Assembly (NCBI RefSeq): GCF_004363215.1
Contig: NZ_SNYS01000010.1
Span: 144,253-208,252 of the forward strand
DNA from: Methanimicrococcus blatticola
GTDB taxonomy: Archaea > Halobacteriota > Methanosarcinia > Methanosarcinales > Methanosarcinaceae
Length of the DNA stretch: 64,000 nt
Reading direction: 5' to 3'
Each line of letters opens with the position of its first letter. Positions within the stretch are counted from its first letter, which is position 1. A program made the translations under genes and the position numbers. This document shows positions 1 through 8,114 of this stretch, one piece after another. The notes below the pieces were generated by a model that searched no databases, was not told where the DNA came from, and was given only the letters and a program-made list of their open reading frames with translations.

Positions 1-63
1 TCGGCTCCAAAATAATTCAGCAAATTTCAAAACCGGAGCCGCAAAATTAGGAAGAAAAATAAA

Positions 64-199
64 AATGAAACGAAAAAACGAAACGAAAAAACGGAATGAA
101 AAAATGGAATGAAAAAATGGAATGAAAAAATGGAATGAAAAATGGAATGAAAAAATGGAATGAAAAATGGAATGAAAAAATGAAATGAAAAAACGAAAA
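64..199. repeat. low-complexity purine-rich tandem repeat
   Basis: Degenerate 12-13 bp units of the form GGAATGAAAAAAT are repeated about eight times, flanked by cgaaaaaa units. The stretch 1-248 holds no convincing gene. Before the repeat, the arms CGGCTCC (2-8) and GGAGCCG (35-41) could pair across a long loop. The repeat lies just past the 3' end of the minus-strand gene that ends at 249. Open frames through it code only for Phe/Ser/His- or Lys-rich low-complexity peptides and are not believable. Confidence 0.8.
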
Positions 200-248
200 A
201 TAAAAACAAAAAATAAAAAAGAAATAAAAAGGCAAAAGGTAAGGAGAA

Positions 249-800
249 TTATTTCCAAAATTTATACCATTTTTTGGATTTTGATTCTATTTCTTTTTCC
301 GTTTCTGTTTTTTCTTTTTGTTTTATCTCGTCTCCTGCTTTCTCTTCCTGTTTTATCTCGTTTTCTGTTTTCATTTCAGTTTGTTTTTCACTTTCGTTCG
401 ACAGCTTTAACTCCGACGCTTTTTGAAGCTGCGCCGCTTCAACCATCGGCTGTACTTGGAGCATATACGCCTGATATGTTTTCATTAATTCTCCGTAATT
501 TTTATTAGACGTTTCCAGCTGGTCTTTTAAATCCGAAATGTGGCGGCGCTGAATTTCAATAATATTATTGTCAATTTCTTTTTGAAGCGCATTTTCTTGA
601 CGGCGGCCTGATCCGTTATAATAATTTTCCAAAGCTTTTGCCATGACCGCTTCCGGGTTCTTTTCCGAATTCATCTTCTCCTGAATATTTTTCGGCAGCG
701 CAGGAATCATTTTTCTGAAATCCTTCTTTCCGGCTTTAACTGCTTTGATTTTCTTTTTGTCAACCAATTTATTTTCCGATTTCTTTGATTTTCCGGCCAT
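249..800 (-). CDS. hypothetical charged coiled-coil protein, 183 aa
   Basis: I do not recognise a family with certainty. The product is soluble with no signal peptide or membrane segment. The N-terminus is Lys-rich. Residues about 60-130 are heptad-like and probably coiled coil (IQRRHISDLKDQLETSNKN). A Lys/Glu repeat follows (EIKQEEKAGDEIKQKEK), and the chain ends in an aromatic-basic tail, KKWYKFWK, which could touch a membrane or a partner. The ATG at 800 has a GGTGA ribosome site seven bases upstream. It lies 95 bp downstream of the CYTH/CHAD gene on the same strand and may be co-transcribed with it. The low-complexity tail makes homology searching unreliable. Confidence 0.7.
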   Translation of the reverse strand: MAGKSKKSENKLVDKKKIKAVKAGKKDFRKMIPALPKNIQEKMNSEKNPEAVMAKALENYYNGSGRRQENALQKEIDNNIIEIQRRHISDLKDQLETSNKNYGELMKTYQAYMLQVQPMVEAAQLQKASELKLSNESEKQTEMKTENEIKQEEKAGDEIKQKEKTETEKEIESKSKKWYKFWK

Positions 801-895
801 TTCTTTTCACCGCATTTTCATCTATTTAAGACATTCTATATTCATTTTAAAATCCATTCTATATTTATTTTAAAAATCCGTTTGATAAATCCATT

Positions 896-3487
896 TTAAA
901 AGTTCGCGTCCGCTATTATTTTTGAAATTCTTTCATTAAAGAAGCGACGATCCATCTTTTCCCATTTCAAATGGAACTCTGAAAGCAATATATCCATTTC
1001 TTCTTCCCGATAATTCTTATATTTTTCAAGCATCTCAAGCGTTGTTTCAATTTCTGCAACTCTCGTTTCGTCAGTGTTTCTCTTGCTTTCGCTTTCTTTT
1101 TCAATTCGCTCAATATAAGTGCCGATGACTTCCGCGGCAACCACTGCGTCATGGAAATCGCCGAGAATGTCTTGCAGCTCTTTGAATTCTTTAATCAGTT
1201 GACCGGCAGCATCTCCCAAACATTCTTTAAAGAAATCCAATGTGTAGCGGAAGTTTTTTGCCGCAATGCGAAGACGGTGTAATTTATCCACATAAATGTA
1301 CGCGCCGTCCATCCATTCATGATAAGCGGTTATGTCCGCCGCCTTTTCGTACAAAATAGACGGCAAAATGTCGCAAATGCGAACCGGCGCAACATCTCCT
1401 TTCTTATTGATGCGCGGCATACCGAGGTAAGTGCTGTCATCAAATGTTTCTTTCAAATCGTCCATGAATTTCGTATATTCTTTTGACGTCAAATACTCAA
1501 CAGCGACAACATGCGCTTTTTTTCTGTCCGCCGTCACAAAATCATAAAAGACTGACATTTTTTCTCGTTCAATCTTTTCTGATTCCCGCCACTCATCCGT
1601 CTTTTCTAAAAGAACATCCAAATCTCTCAATTCGCCGAGTCCCGAAAGCGTCTTCTTAATGCCCGCTTCCGTTTCGGTTAACCATTCCGGGTCTAAGAAA
1701 TCTTTAAAAATCAAGTTTGACGAGCGCATTTTTCGAAGCGCGACACGCATTTCGTGAACATCTTCAATGTCTTTTGCCGCCAGAACGCCCGGCTCCGCCT
1801 TTTTGACTTCCGAAAGGCGGGCGGAAAGTATTTTCTCGGCGGCAACGGCCATCATGTCAGTCGCTTCTATTTTTAACTCCGATTTCAACGGTTCGCAGGG
1901 CTCATCCGTTTTCGGAGCATCGTTAATCGGATAATTAAATACAATCTCCGCGAGTTTTTTCTTCGGGATTTCTAAAACGGCTGCCAAAATAATTGCTTTC
2001 TTTTGATAAACGGGCGGCACGAAGAATCCTTTTTCCCGAATCGCCTTTTTGATTTTTTCCGGCGTCGGGTTTTTAATTTCTTTTATAATTAAGGTGAGCG
2101 CTAATGTTTTGATTTCATTCAGCGCGAGTTTTTCAATCGGATGCGTCAAAATAATATCGGCAGCAATATTTACATTTCTTTCAACCGATATTCCTTTTCC
2201 GATTTCCGAAAGCTGCGCTGCCGCGTTCAATATTATTTTGTCACTTTCAAAAAGACCGTGGGCGGGGGCAACATCATCAAACAATTTGCCGGCGCATTTT
2301 TCCCGTAATTGCGCGTGTGCAGGATCTAAACCGTAATATCTTGCCAATTCGCCGGCAGACCAAATTTTGCCGTCTTCAATCGGTTTTTGATAATAATAAA
2401 GTTCTTTTTCCTCCGTTTCAAAAACGAACGGAAACATATCGAGGCGGTTTTGATCGAATTCGGCTCGAATGTCTTCGATTTCGACCGCGGTTAAACTGAA
2501 TGCCCGTGCCGCGAAAGCTGTCGTCATGCCGCTGTCAAGCGACAACAATATCGCCGCGCTGCGTGAAAATAAATCGCCGGTTTTTTCATTTTGATTTAAA
2601 AATCCGGTGCTTCCGAAATAATCTGTCGGGTCGGCTGTAAATTCTTTTTCCGAAATCTGAAACAATGCTGCTTTTTCCCGCGGCAGCAAAAAGCCGGAGC
2701 TTGTCGAGTCATATTCCAAAACGCTGTCCTCTTCTTCAGCTTCGTCAACATTTGTGAAATAAGATTTCTTTTCAATGCCGGAAATCACATTTCCTTCAAT
2801 TTTGTCGCGATTGAAATATAATATCAAGCCGCGTTCAAATTTCGAAAAACGGCTGATTTCAATATTTTCTTGAAGGGCGGGGAGGGCTTTTATCGTGTCA
2901 ATAAATTCCTGCAATTCACTTTCCGTTCCGTTTGCCAATTCAATTTCAAGTTCCGTAAAAGTGTGTTTCTGCTCCGAAAACTTCAAACTGACCAAATCCA
3001 CCGACAAATCGCCCAATCTGTTTTCCGAAGGATTCAGAGTAATGTCTTCTTCTCCCGTTCCTTTTTTATAAACGGTTTTAAAAACACGATCCTGTTCCAT
3101 CGTTAAAATTTCGGTAAGAACGGCGTCGCCGAGAATGTCTGTTAACATCTTTTCAAAAGCAGGATCGGATATGTCTTTAACAGTCGACTCAAGCGGCAGA
3201 GATTGAATCATTTCTTTGCGCCGGCAAGCGTCATCTTCTGACGCATCTGCTTGTTTCAGCGTCCAAACGGCATCTTCTCTTCCGGTTTCCAATCTTTTTC
3301 TCAAGTAAATGCCGAGCGAAAAAAGCAGCAAATCGGGCGTGTCATAAAAAATATCCGTGAACAGCGGGTGAGATTTGTCTTTGATTAGATAGTCTCCCGC
3401 AACCGCCAAGGTCGTTAAAAAGTCAAACGTTTCAGCATCTTTGATGCCGAATTTATATTCGATTTCCATTTTATTGATGCCGGACAT
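896..3487 (-). CDS. CYTH - degenerate HD (Ppx/GppA-like) - CHAD fusion protein, 863 aa
   Basis: Three regions are visible. Residues 8-12 read EIEYK, the ExExK signature of CYTH phosphohydrolases, and the CYTH domain extends to about 225 (for example VDLVSLKF, ELEIELANG). A central helical region (about 390-520; AHGLFESDKIILNAAAQLSE) resembles the HD domain at the C-terminus of Ppx/GppA phosphatases, but the expected HD pair reads SE, so metal catalysis there is doubtful. The last 310 residues form a CHAD domain with the usual His/Arg-rich helices (DVHEMRVALRKMRSS; LRIAAKNFRYTLDFF). CYTH and CHAD proteins are tied to polyphosphate or triphosphate binding, so a polyphosphate-related role is inferred. 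The start could also be Met7. The gene is divergent from orc1. Confidence 0.88.
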   Translation of the reverse strand: MSGINKMEIEYKFGIKDAETFDFLTTLAVAGDYLIKDKSHPLFTDIFYDTPDLLLFSLGIYLRKRLETGREDAVWTLKQADASEDDACRRKEMIQSLPLESTVKDISDPAFEKMLTDILGDAVLTEILTMEQDRVFKTVYKKGTGEEDITLNPSENRLGDLSVDLVSLKFSEQKHTFTELEIELANGTESELQEFIDTIKALPALQENIEISRFSKFERGLILYFNRDKIEGNVISGIEKKSYFTNVDEAEEEDSVLEYDSTSSGFLLPREKAALFQISEKEFTADPTDYFGSTGFLNQNEKTGDLFSRSAAILLSLDSGMTTAFAARAFSLTAVEIEDIRAEFDQNRLDMFPFVFETEEKELYYYQKPIEDGKIWSAGELARYYGLDPAHAQLREKCAGKLFDDVAPAHGLFESDKIILNAAAQLSEIGKGISVERNVNIAADIILTHPIEKLALNEIKTLALTLIIKEIKNPTPEKIKKAIREKGFFVPPVYQKKAIILAAVLEIPKKKLAEIVFNYPINDAPKTDEPCEPLKSELKIEATDMMAVAAEKILSARLSEVKKAEPGVLAAKDIEDVHEMRVALRKMRSSNLIFKDFLDPEWLTETEAGIKKTLSGLGELRDLDVLLEKTDEWRESEKIEREKMSVFYDFVTADRKKAHVVAVEYLTSKEYTKFMDDLKETFDDSTYLGMPRINKKGDVAPVRICDILPSILYEKAADITAYHEWMDGAYIYVDKLHRLRIAAKNFRYTLDFFKECLGDAAGQLIKEFKELQDILGDFHDAVVAAEVIGTYIERIEKESESKRNTDETRVAEIETTLEMLEKYKNYREEEMDILLSEFHLKWEKMDRRFFNERISKIIADANF

Positions 3488-3630
3488 TTTTGAATCAACC
3501 GTCTGTTTTTGTATTTCTAATTCTTTCTTCGAATTTATATGCCGCTAATATATAATATGGTTGCTGATTTGACTAATTTTCCTCTTCCCTTTCTCTCCTC
3601 TCTTCCCTTAAATCTTCAATTTTTTGAAAA

Positions 3631-3641
3631 CGATTATATAA
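3631..3641 (+). promoter_or_regulatory. TATA box for orc1
   Basis: The sequence cgattatataa lies about 80-90 bases before the likely orc1 start. A 30-base pyrimidine tract (about 3579-3609) sits just upstream, in the intergenic space shared with the divergent CYTH/CHAD gene. The match to an archaeal TATA element is by eye. Confidence 0.5.
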
Positions 3642-3719
3642 TGTGCGGCAGTAGTCATTTTATCATTTGAACTCATTCATTTTTTGAAATTATTTTTAAA
3701 AACCGGAGACGTGGATACG

Positions 3720-4838
3720 TTGACAACAGAAAAAGATATGCTGATGTGGGATGAAACTCTTTTTCGGGAATCCGATATTTTTGAACTGGATTATCTGCCG
3801 GACTACTTTCCGCACCGCGATAATCAGCTCAATTCCATCCGCTATGCGCTGAAGCCCACTGTTCGCGGCGGCCGTCCGCTGAACTGTCTTTTGTACGGTC
3901 CGCCCGGTACCGGAAAAACAAGCGCCGCGCTGAAAATCTTTGACGAGCTGAAAGAGTACACGGATAAAGTCATCACCGTCAAAGTGAACTGTCAGATCGA
4001 CTCCACCCGGTTTGCTGTCATCTCACGCATTTACAAAAGCGTTCTCAACATCGCGCCGCCGGCTTCCGGCGTGTCGTTCAACCGCATTTTTGACAAACTC
4101 GCTAAAAAACTGATTGACACGGATAAGGTGCTTATTGTTGTTTTGGATGATATCAATTATCTTTTTTATGAAGGCCACGCCGACGAAGTGATGTATTCGC
4201 TTCTCCGCGCCCACGAACAGTATCCCGGCTCCAAAATCGGCGTCATGGCAATCGTGAACGACCCTGAAGTGATTTACGGTTTTGACAAACGCGTCACCTC
4301 CGTTTTCCTGCCGGAAGAAATCGAATTTCCGCGTTACGAGTGGTCGGAAATTGATGACATTTTAGCTGACAGAATTCAGCGCGGCTTTTTCCAGGGCGTT
4401 GTTTCCGATTCAGTTCGCGAAGCGATGACAGATTATGTCGCCGAAAACGGTGACCTTCGTGTCGGTATTGACCTGATGAAACGCTCCGGGTTGAACGCAG
4501 AAAAGCGTTCGTCACGCAAAATTGATGTGGAAGACGTCAACAAAGCGTATGCTGCTTCCCGCTCTCTTTACCTTTCCCGAATGTTTTCGGTTTTAACGGA
4601 TCATGAAAAATATTTGGCAATTCAAGCCGCGGAAGCCGGTGAAATTTCTGCCGGTGATTTGTATGAAAAGTTCCGTGACCATACCGGCATCGGCTATACG
4701 CGTTTTTATGAAATTGTCAATAAAATGGTTTCTGCCGGCTACTTGACGGCTGATTTCTCAGGCAAAGGATCTAAAGGGCGGACGCGCATGATTCGCTCGG
4801 GATTCAAGAAAGAAGAGTTGGACGAGCTTTTGAAATAA
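3720..4838 (+). CDS. Orc1/Cdc6 replication initiator, 372 aa
   Basis: This AAA+ ATPase binds replication origins and helps load MCM. The Walker A motif GPPGTGKT is at residues 60-67, Walker B VLIVVLDD ends near residue 144, and a C-terminal winged helix starts near residue 300 (GEISAGDLYEKFRDHTGIGYTRFYEIVNKM). The frame is open back to a TTG at 3684. I prefer the TTG at 3720 because GGAG at 3705-3708 is eleven bases before it; an ATG at 3738 is another option. The FAH-family gene begins 13 bp after the stop, so the two are probably co-transcribed. Genomes of this order often carry two orc1/cdc6 genes; which paralog this is cannot be told here. Confidence 0.95.
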   Translation: MTTEKDMLMWDETLFRESDIFELDYLPDYFPHRDNQLNSIRYALKPTVRGGRPLNCLLYGPPGTGKTSAALKIFDELKEYTDKVITVKVNCQIDSTRFAVISRIYKSVLNIAPPASGVSFNRIFDKLAKKLIDTDKVLIVVLDDINYLFYEGHADEVMYSLLRAHEQYPGSKIGVMAIVNDPEVIYGFDKRVTSVFLPEEIEFPRYEWSEIDDILADRIQRGFFQGVVSDSVREAMTDYVAENGDLRVGIDLMKRSGLNAEKRSSRKIDVEDVNKAYAASRSLYLSRMFSVLTDHEKYLAIQAAEAGEISAGDLYEKFRDHTGIGYTRFYEIVNKMVSAGYLTADFSGKGSKGRTRMIRSGFKKEELDELLK

Positions 4839-4851
4839 ACGCGGTGATCGA

Positions 4852-5625
4852 ATGCTGGGACGTTTTCAGTATAATGATATTGTTTTTTCGGGCGAAGTCT
4901 TTGAAGATATTGTTTATCCCGATCCGATTTATCAGCAGCTTGATGATGAATATCCGCTGTCTTCTCTTGTGATTTTGCCGCCGGTCAACCCGTCCAAAAT
5001 CGTCTGTGTCGGTCTCAATTACACCGACCACGCTAAAGAATTAAACATGGAATTGCCGAACAACCCGATTTTGTTTTTAAAACCGCCATCTGCCGCGTTG
5101 GCACATGAGGGTTTGATTCAGTATCCGCCGGAAAGCGAACAAGTGGATTACGAAGCGGAACTCGGCATCGTCATCGGAAAAACGTGCCGAAATGTTTCGG
5201 AAGCTGACGCATTTGATTATGTTCTCGGCTACACTTGTTTTAATGATGTGACGGCGCGCGATTTACAGCGGGCGGACGGGCAGTGGACGCGCGCCAAAAG
5301 TTTTGACACGTTTGCGCCGTTCGGACCTTTTATTATCACGCCGGAGGAGCTTGCACAGCAGAATTTGGCGCCGGGCAATCTTTCAATCGTGTGCCGTGTC
5401 ATTCGCAATGAAAATGAAGAAATTCGGCAAAACTCATCAACGGCTGAATTTATTTTTGATATTCCGAAACTGATTGCGTTTATTTCTTCCGTGATGACGC
5501 TTGAAAAAGGAGATATTATCGCGACGGGAACGCCGCCCGGTGTCGGGGAATTGCTTGTCGGCGATGTCGTTGAAGTTGAAATCGAAGGGGTCGGAATTTT
5601 AAGAAACACGGTTGTTTCGGAATGA
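4852..5625 (+). CDS. fumarylacetoacetate hydrolase (FAH) family protein, 257 aa
   Basis: The family covers metal-dependent hydrolases, isomerases and decarboxylases acting on 2-oxo/enol acids (acylpyruvases, HpcE-type isomerases, oxaloacetate decarboxylase). Family marks are GLNYTDHAKEL, FLKPPSAAL, the metal-ligand segment VDYEAELGIVIGK, GYTCFNDVTARDLQ, and the end GDIIATGTPPGVGEL. The length matches the small single-domain archaeal members with a short N-terminal lid. GGTGA is five bases before the ATG. It follows orc1 by 13 bp. The true substrate is not known, and the pairing with orc1 offers no clue. Confidence 0.9.
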   Translation: MLGRFQYNDIVFSGEVFEDIVYPDPIYQQLDDEYPLSSLVILPPVNPSKIVCVGLNYTDHAKELNMELPNNPILFLKPPSAALAHEGLIQYPPESEQVDYEAELGIVIGKTCRNVSEADAFDYVLGYTCFNDVTARDLQRADGQWTRAKSFDTFAPFGPFIITPEELAQQNLAPGNLSIVCRVIRNENEEIRQNSSTAEFIFDIPKLIAFISSVMTLEKGDIIATGTPPGVGELLVGDVVEVEIEGVGILRNTVVSE

Positions 5626-5670
5626 CCGTTTCGGAATGATAAATCCCGGAATTTTTTAAAATCAAGAAGA

Positions 5671-5680
5671 ACTTATATGA
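5671..5680 (+). promoter_or_regulatory. TATA box for the small winged-helix gene
   Basis: The sequence acttatatga ends 28 bases before the ATG at 5709, which has no ribosome site. A start of transcription about 25 bases past the TATA centre would give a nearly leaderless message. Confidence 0.5.
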
Positions 5681-5708
5681 ATGTAAAGACGTTAAGAATG
5701 AGCATTGA

Positions 5709-6032
5709 ATGGATTCAGGTTTTGTTATGTTATTTGATCAGGCCCGTAATGAATTGGAATTAATCGACAGGCACACGCAGGTGCTGAAAATCGTCATTGA
5801 AAACGGACCGATCGGTATCTTAAAATTGTCCGAAATTACAGGCATGCAGGCGCACAAAGTGCGTTATTCGCTTCGTATTCTGGAGCAGAACGGATTGATT
5901 AAAGCGTCACCGCAAGGCGCGGTTGCAGGCGATTCTGTTGATGAATTCTTGAGAACCGCCAATGAAAAATTCCGCGAACTTAAAGACCTTTTGGAAATGA
6001 TTGAAAAGCACGGCGATGAAATCATCCGCTGA
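5709..6032 (+). CDS. small winged helix-turn-helix protein, 107 aa
   Basis: Residues about 20-70 read as a winged helix (VLKIVIENGPIGILKLSEITGMQAHKV, RYSLRILEQNGLI), the layout of archaeal predicted transcriptional regulators. The C-terminal 40 residues form an amphipathic helix (FRELKDLLEMIEKH), probably for dimerisation. The ATG at 5709 is used here; Met7 (5727) is an alternative. It has its own TATA box and lies between the FAH-family gene and gltX. Targets are unknown. Confidence 0.8.
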   Translation: MDSGFVMLFDQARNELELIDRHTQVLKIVIENGPIGILKLSEITGMQAHKVRYSLRILEQNGLIKASPQGAVAGDSVDEFLRTANEKFRELKDLLEMIEKHGDEIIR

Positions 6033-6131
6033 TTTTTGTTTTTATGCCGCGGTGCCGTGTGCAAACGGGTTTGTTTTTAAAATATTTGCAAATCATTTTT
6101 GATTTTATCACTAATTTTCGTTTTCGGTTTG

Positions 6132-6156
6132 GCTCATATGAGCATCTTTAAATATC
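6132..6156 (+). promoter_or_regulatory. palindrome plus TATA box upstream of gltX
   Basis: A perfect 12-bp palindrome GCTCATATGAGC (6132-6143) is followed within three bases by a TATA-like ctttaaatat (6147-6156), about 65 bases before the gltX start. The palindrome sits where a regulator could cover the TFB/TBP site. No regulator is identified. Confidence 0.45.
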
Positions 6157-6220
6157 TAAAAAGGAAATTCTGTTCTTTCATCTAATTGTTATTTTTATAT
6201 CATTGAAATAAGGGAAAATT

Positions 6221-7930
6221 ATGGCATTAGACCCCGAAGATTTACTCACGATTGAAAAATTTACGCTTCAAAACGCTGTTAAATATGAAGCGGTGCCGCA
6301 GGAGAAAGCGGTTCTCGGAAAAATTATGGGCATCCTCCCGCAGTTGCGCAGCCGCGTTCCGGAAGTGACGGAGGCAATCAAAGAAATTGCCGCGAATCTG
6401 AACAAAACAAAGCCGGAAGACTGGCGCCAAAGATTGGAATCCATCGCGCCCGAATTGCTTGAAGAACTTTCCGTTAAGAAAGAGCCGGAGAAAGGACTCA
6501 AAGCGCTTCCGAACGCCGAGAAAGGCAAAGTCGTGATGCGTTTTGCCCCCAACCCCAACGGTCCGCCGACAATCGGCAGTTCCCGCGGCATGGTTGTCAA
6601 TTCCGAATACGTCAAAATGTATGACGGCAAATTCATTCTTCGTTTTGATGACACTGATCCCGACCAGAAACGCCCGATGCTTGAAGCGTATGATTGGTAC
6701 GTCGATGATTTCAAATGGCTCGGCGTCACGCCCGATGAAATTGTGAAAGCGTCTGACCGTTTTGATACTTATTATGAAATTGCCGAGCAGCTGATTCTCG
6801 CCGGTCACGCTTACGTCTGTTTCTGCGACGGTGAGACTTTCAAAGGATTGAAGGATAAAAAGCAGGCTTGCCCGCACAGAGAAGCGGCACCTGAAGACAA
6901 TTTGGCGCATTGGAAAAAGATGCTTGCCGGCGATTATGAAGAGCGTGAAGCGGTTCTCAGAATTAAAACCGATATCCAACACAAAGATCCCGCGCTTCGC
7001 GACTGGGGGGCTTTCAGAATTTTAAAGAAAGACCACCCGAGACCCGAAATCGGCAATAAATACATTGTTTGGCCGCTTTTGGACTTTGAGGGCGCGATTG
7101 AAGACCATTTGCTTGGAACAACGCACATCATTCGCGGCAAAGATTTACAGGACAGCGGCAAACGCCAGAAATATATTTACGATTATCTCGGCTGGACGTA
7201 TCCGGTGACGCTTCACTGGGGCCGTGTCAGAATTGAAGAATTCGGCAAGCTCAGCACAAGCGGTATCCGCCGTGACATCGAGGCCGGCGTTTACACGGGC
7301 TGGGATGACCCGCGGCTGCCGACGGTTCAGGCGATTCGCCGCCGCGGCATTCAGGCTGAAGCGCTTAAAAAATTCATGATCGAAATGGGTGTCGGGGAAA
7401 CCGATGTCAGCATGAGCATGGATTCGCTTTACGCGGAAAACCGCAAGTTTGTCGACCCGATTGCGCACAGGATGTTCTTCGTTGCCGATCCCGTTGAAAT
7501 GAAGATTGACGGCTACGCCGGCGGGGTCGTTGAAGCGCCGCTTTACCCGAATCAGCCGGAAATGCGTAAAATCGAAACCGGCAATCTCATTGTCGTAACG
7601 CGCGAAGATGCCGGCAATTTATCTGTCGGCTCAAAAGTCCGCCTGAAGGATTTGGGCAACGTTGAAATCACATCCGTGTCTCCGCTTGCCGGCAAATACA
7701 TTGACAATTCAATGGAAACGACCAAGAAAGAAAAGATGAAAATCATCCACTGGGCACCGGTTGACGGCTTGAAGGTGACGGTTCTCGGTCCGGAAGGCAA
7801 TTTCGAAGGCATCGGCGAGCGTAATATCACGGCCGAGCTTGATAAAGTTGTTCAGTTTGAGCGTTTCGGATTCTGCCGTATTGATTCAGTCGACGGTGAA
7901 AATGTTGTTGCGTATTTCGCGCACAAATAA
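6221..7930 (+). CDS. gltX: glutamyl-tRNA synthetase, archaeal type, 569 aa
   Basis: It charges tRNA-Glu; in archaea it is normally discriminating, with GatDE making Gln-tRNA. A helical N-terminal region of about 100 residues precedes the class I catalytic domain. The first signature reads PNPNGPPTIGS (residues 110-120), with T-I-G-S where most enzymes have HIGH. The second signature is KLSTS from residue 343 (usual form KMSKS). RFDDTDPDQKRP and HWGRVRIEEFGKLS are typical of the archaeal enzyme, and a beta-barrel anticodon-binding domain closes the chain. The ATG at 6221 has GGGAAAA upstream. From memory the altered HIGH motif is a feature of Methanosarcinales enzymes. Confidence 0.95.
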   Translation: MALDPEDLLTIEKFTLQNAVKYEAVPQEKAVLGKIMGILPQLRSRVPEVTEAIKEIAANLNKTKPEDWRQRLESIAPELLEELSVKKEPEKGLKALPNAEKGKVVMRFAPNPNGPPTIGSSRGMVVNSEYVKMYDGKFILRFDDTDPDQKRPMLEAYDWYVDDFKWLGVTPDEIVKASDRFDTYYEIAEQLILAGHAYVCFCDGETFKGLKDKKQACPHREAAPEDNLAHWKKMLAGDYEEREAVLRIKTDIQHKDPALRDWGAFRILKKDHPRPEIGNKYIVWPLLDFEGAIEDHLLGTTHIIRGKDLQDSGKRQKYIYDYLGWTYPVTLHWGRVRIEEFGKLSTSGIRRDIEAGVYTGWDDPRLPTVQAIRRRGIQAEALKKFMIEMGVGETDVSMSMDSLYAENRKFVDPIAHRMFFVADPVEMKIDGYAGGVVEAPLYPNQPEMRKIETGNLIVVTREDAGNLSVGSKVRLKDLGNVEITSVSPLAGKYIDNSMETTKKEKMKIIHWAPVDGLKVTVLGPEGNFEGIGERNITAELDKVVQFERFGFCRIDSVDGENVVAYFAHK

Positions 7931-7965
7931 GCAACAAATAAGCAACAAATAAGCAACAAATAAAG
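7923..7965. repeat. 11-bp tandem repeat at the gltX 3' end
   Basis: Four units of acaaataagca run from inside the last gltX codons through its stop and beyond. Each unit carries a TAA in the gltX frame or near it. Confidence 0.8.
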
Positions 7966-8055
7966 CAAAAAATCCGAAAGAGAAAGCAAAAAGACCCGAG
8001 AAAGCAAATCGGATGAAAAAGGAAAAGGGATATACGGTTTGAAATTTATTCAATC

Positions 8056-8091
8056 ATACTTTCAAATATACTTTCAAATATACTTTCAAAT
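8056..8091. repeat. 12-bp tandem repeat upstream of serA
   Basis: Three exact units of atactttcaaat end 24 bases before the serA ATG, so they lie in the promoter or leader. The repeated tatact could contribute to TATA recognition, but no clear TATA box stands out. Confidence 0.8.
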
Positions 8092-8114
8092 AATTCATTT
8101 TGGAGTTAAATAAT

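Noticed and set aside
185..508. Plus-strand open frame of 107 codons over the 3' end of the 183-aa gene
   Set aside because: It is antisense to a gene with a ribosome site and coherent coiled-coil protein, and its own product is Phe/Leu/Ser low complexity.
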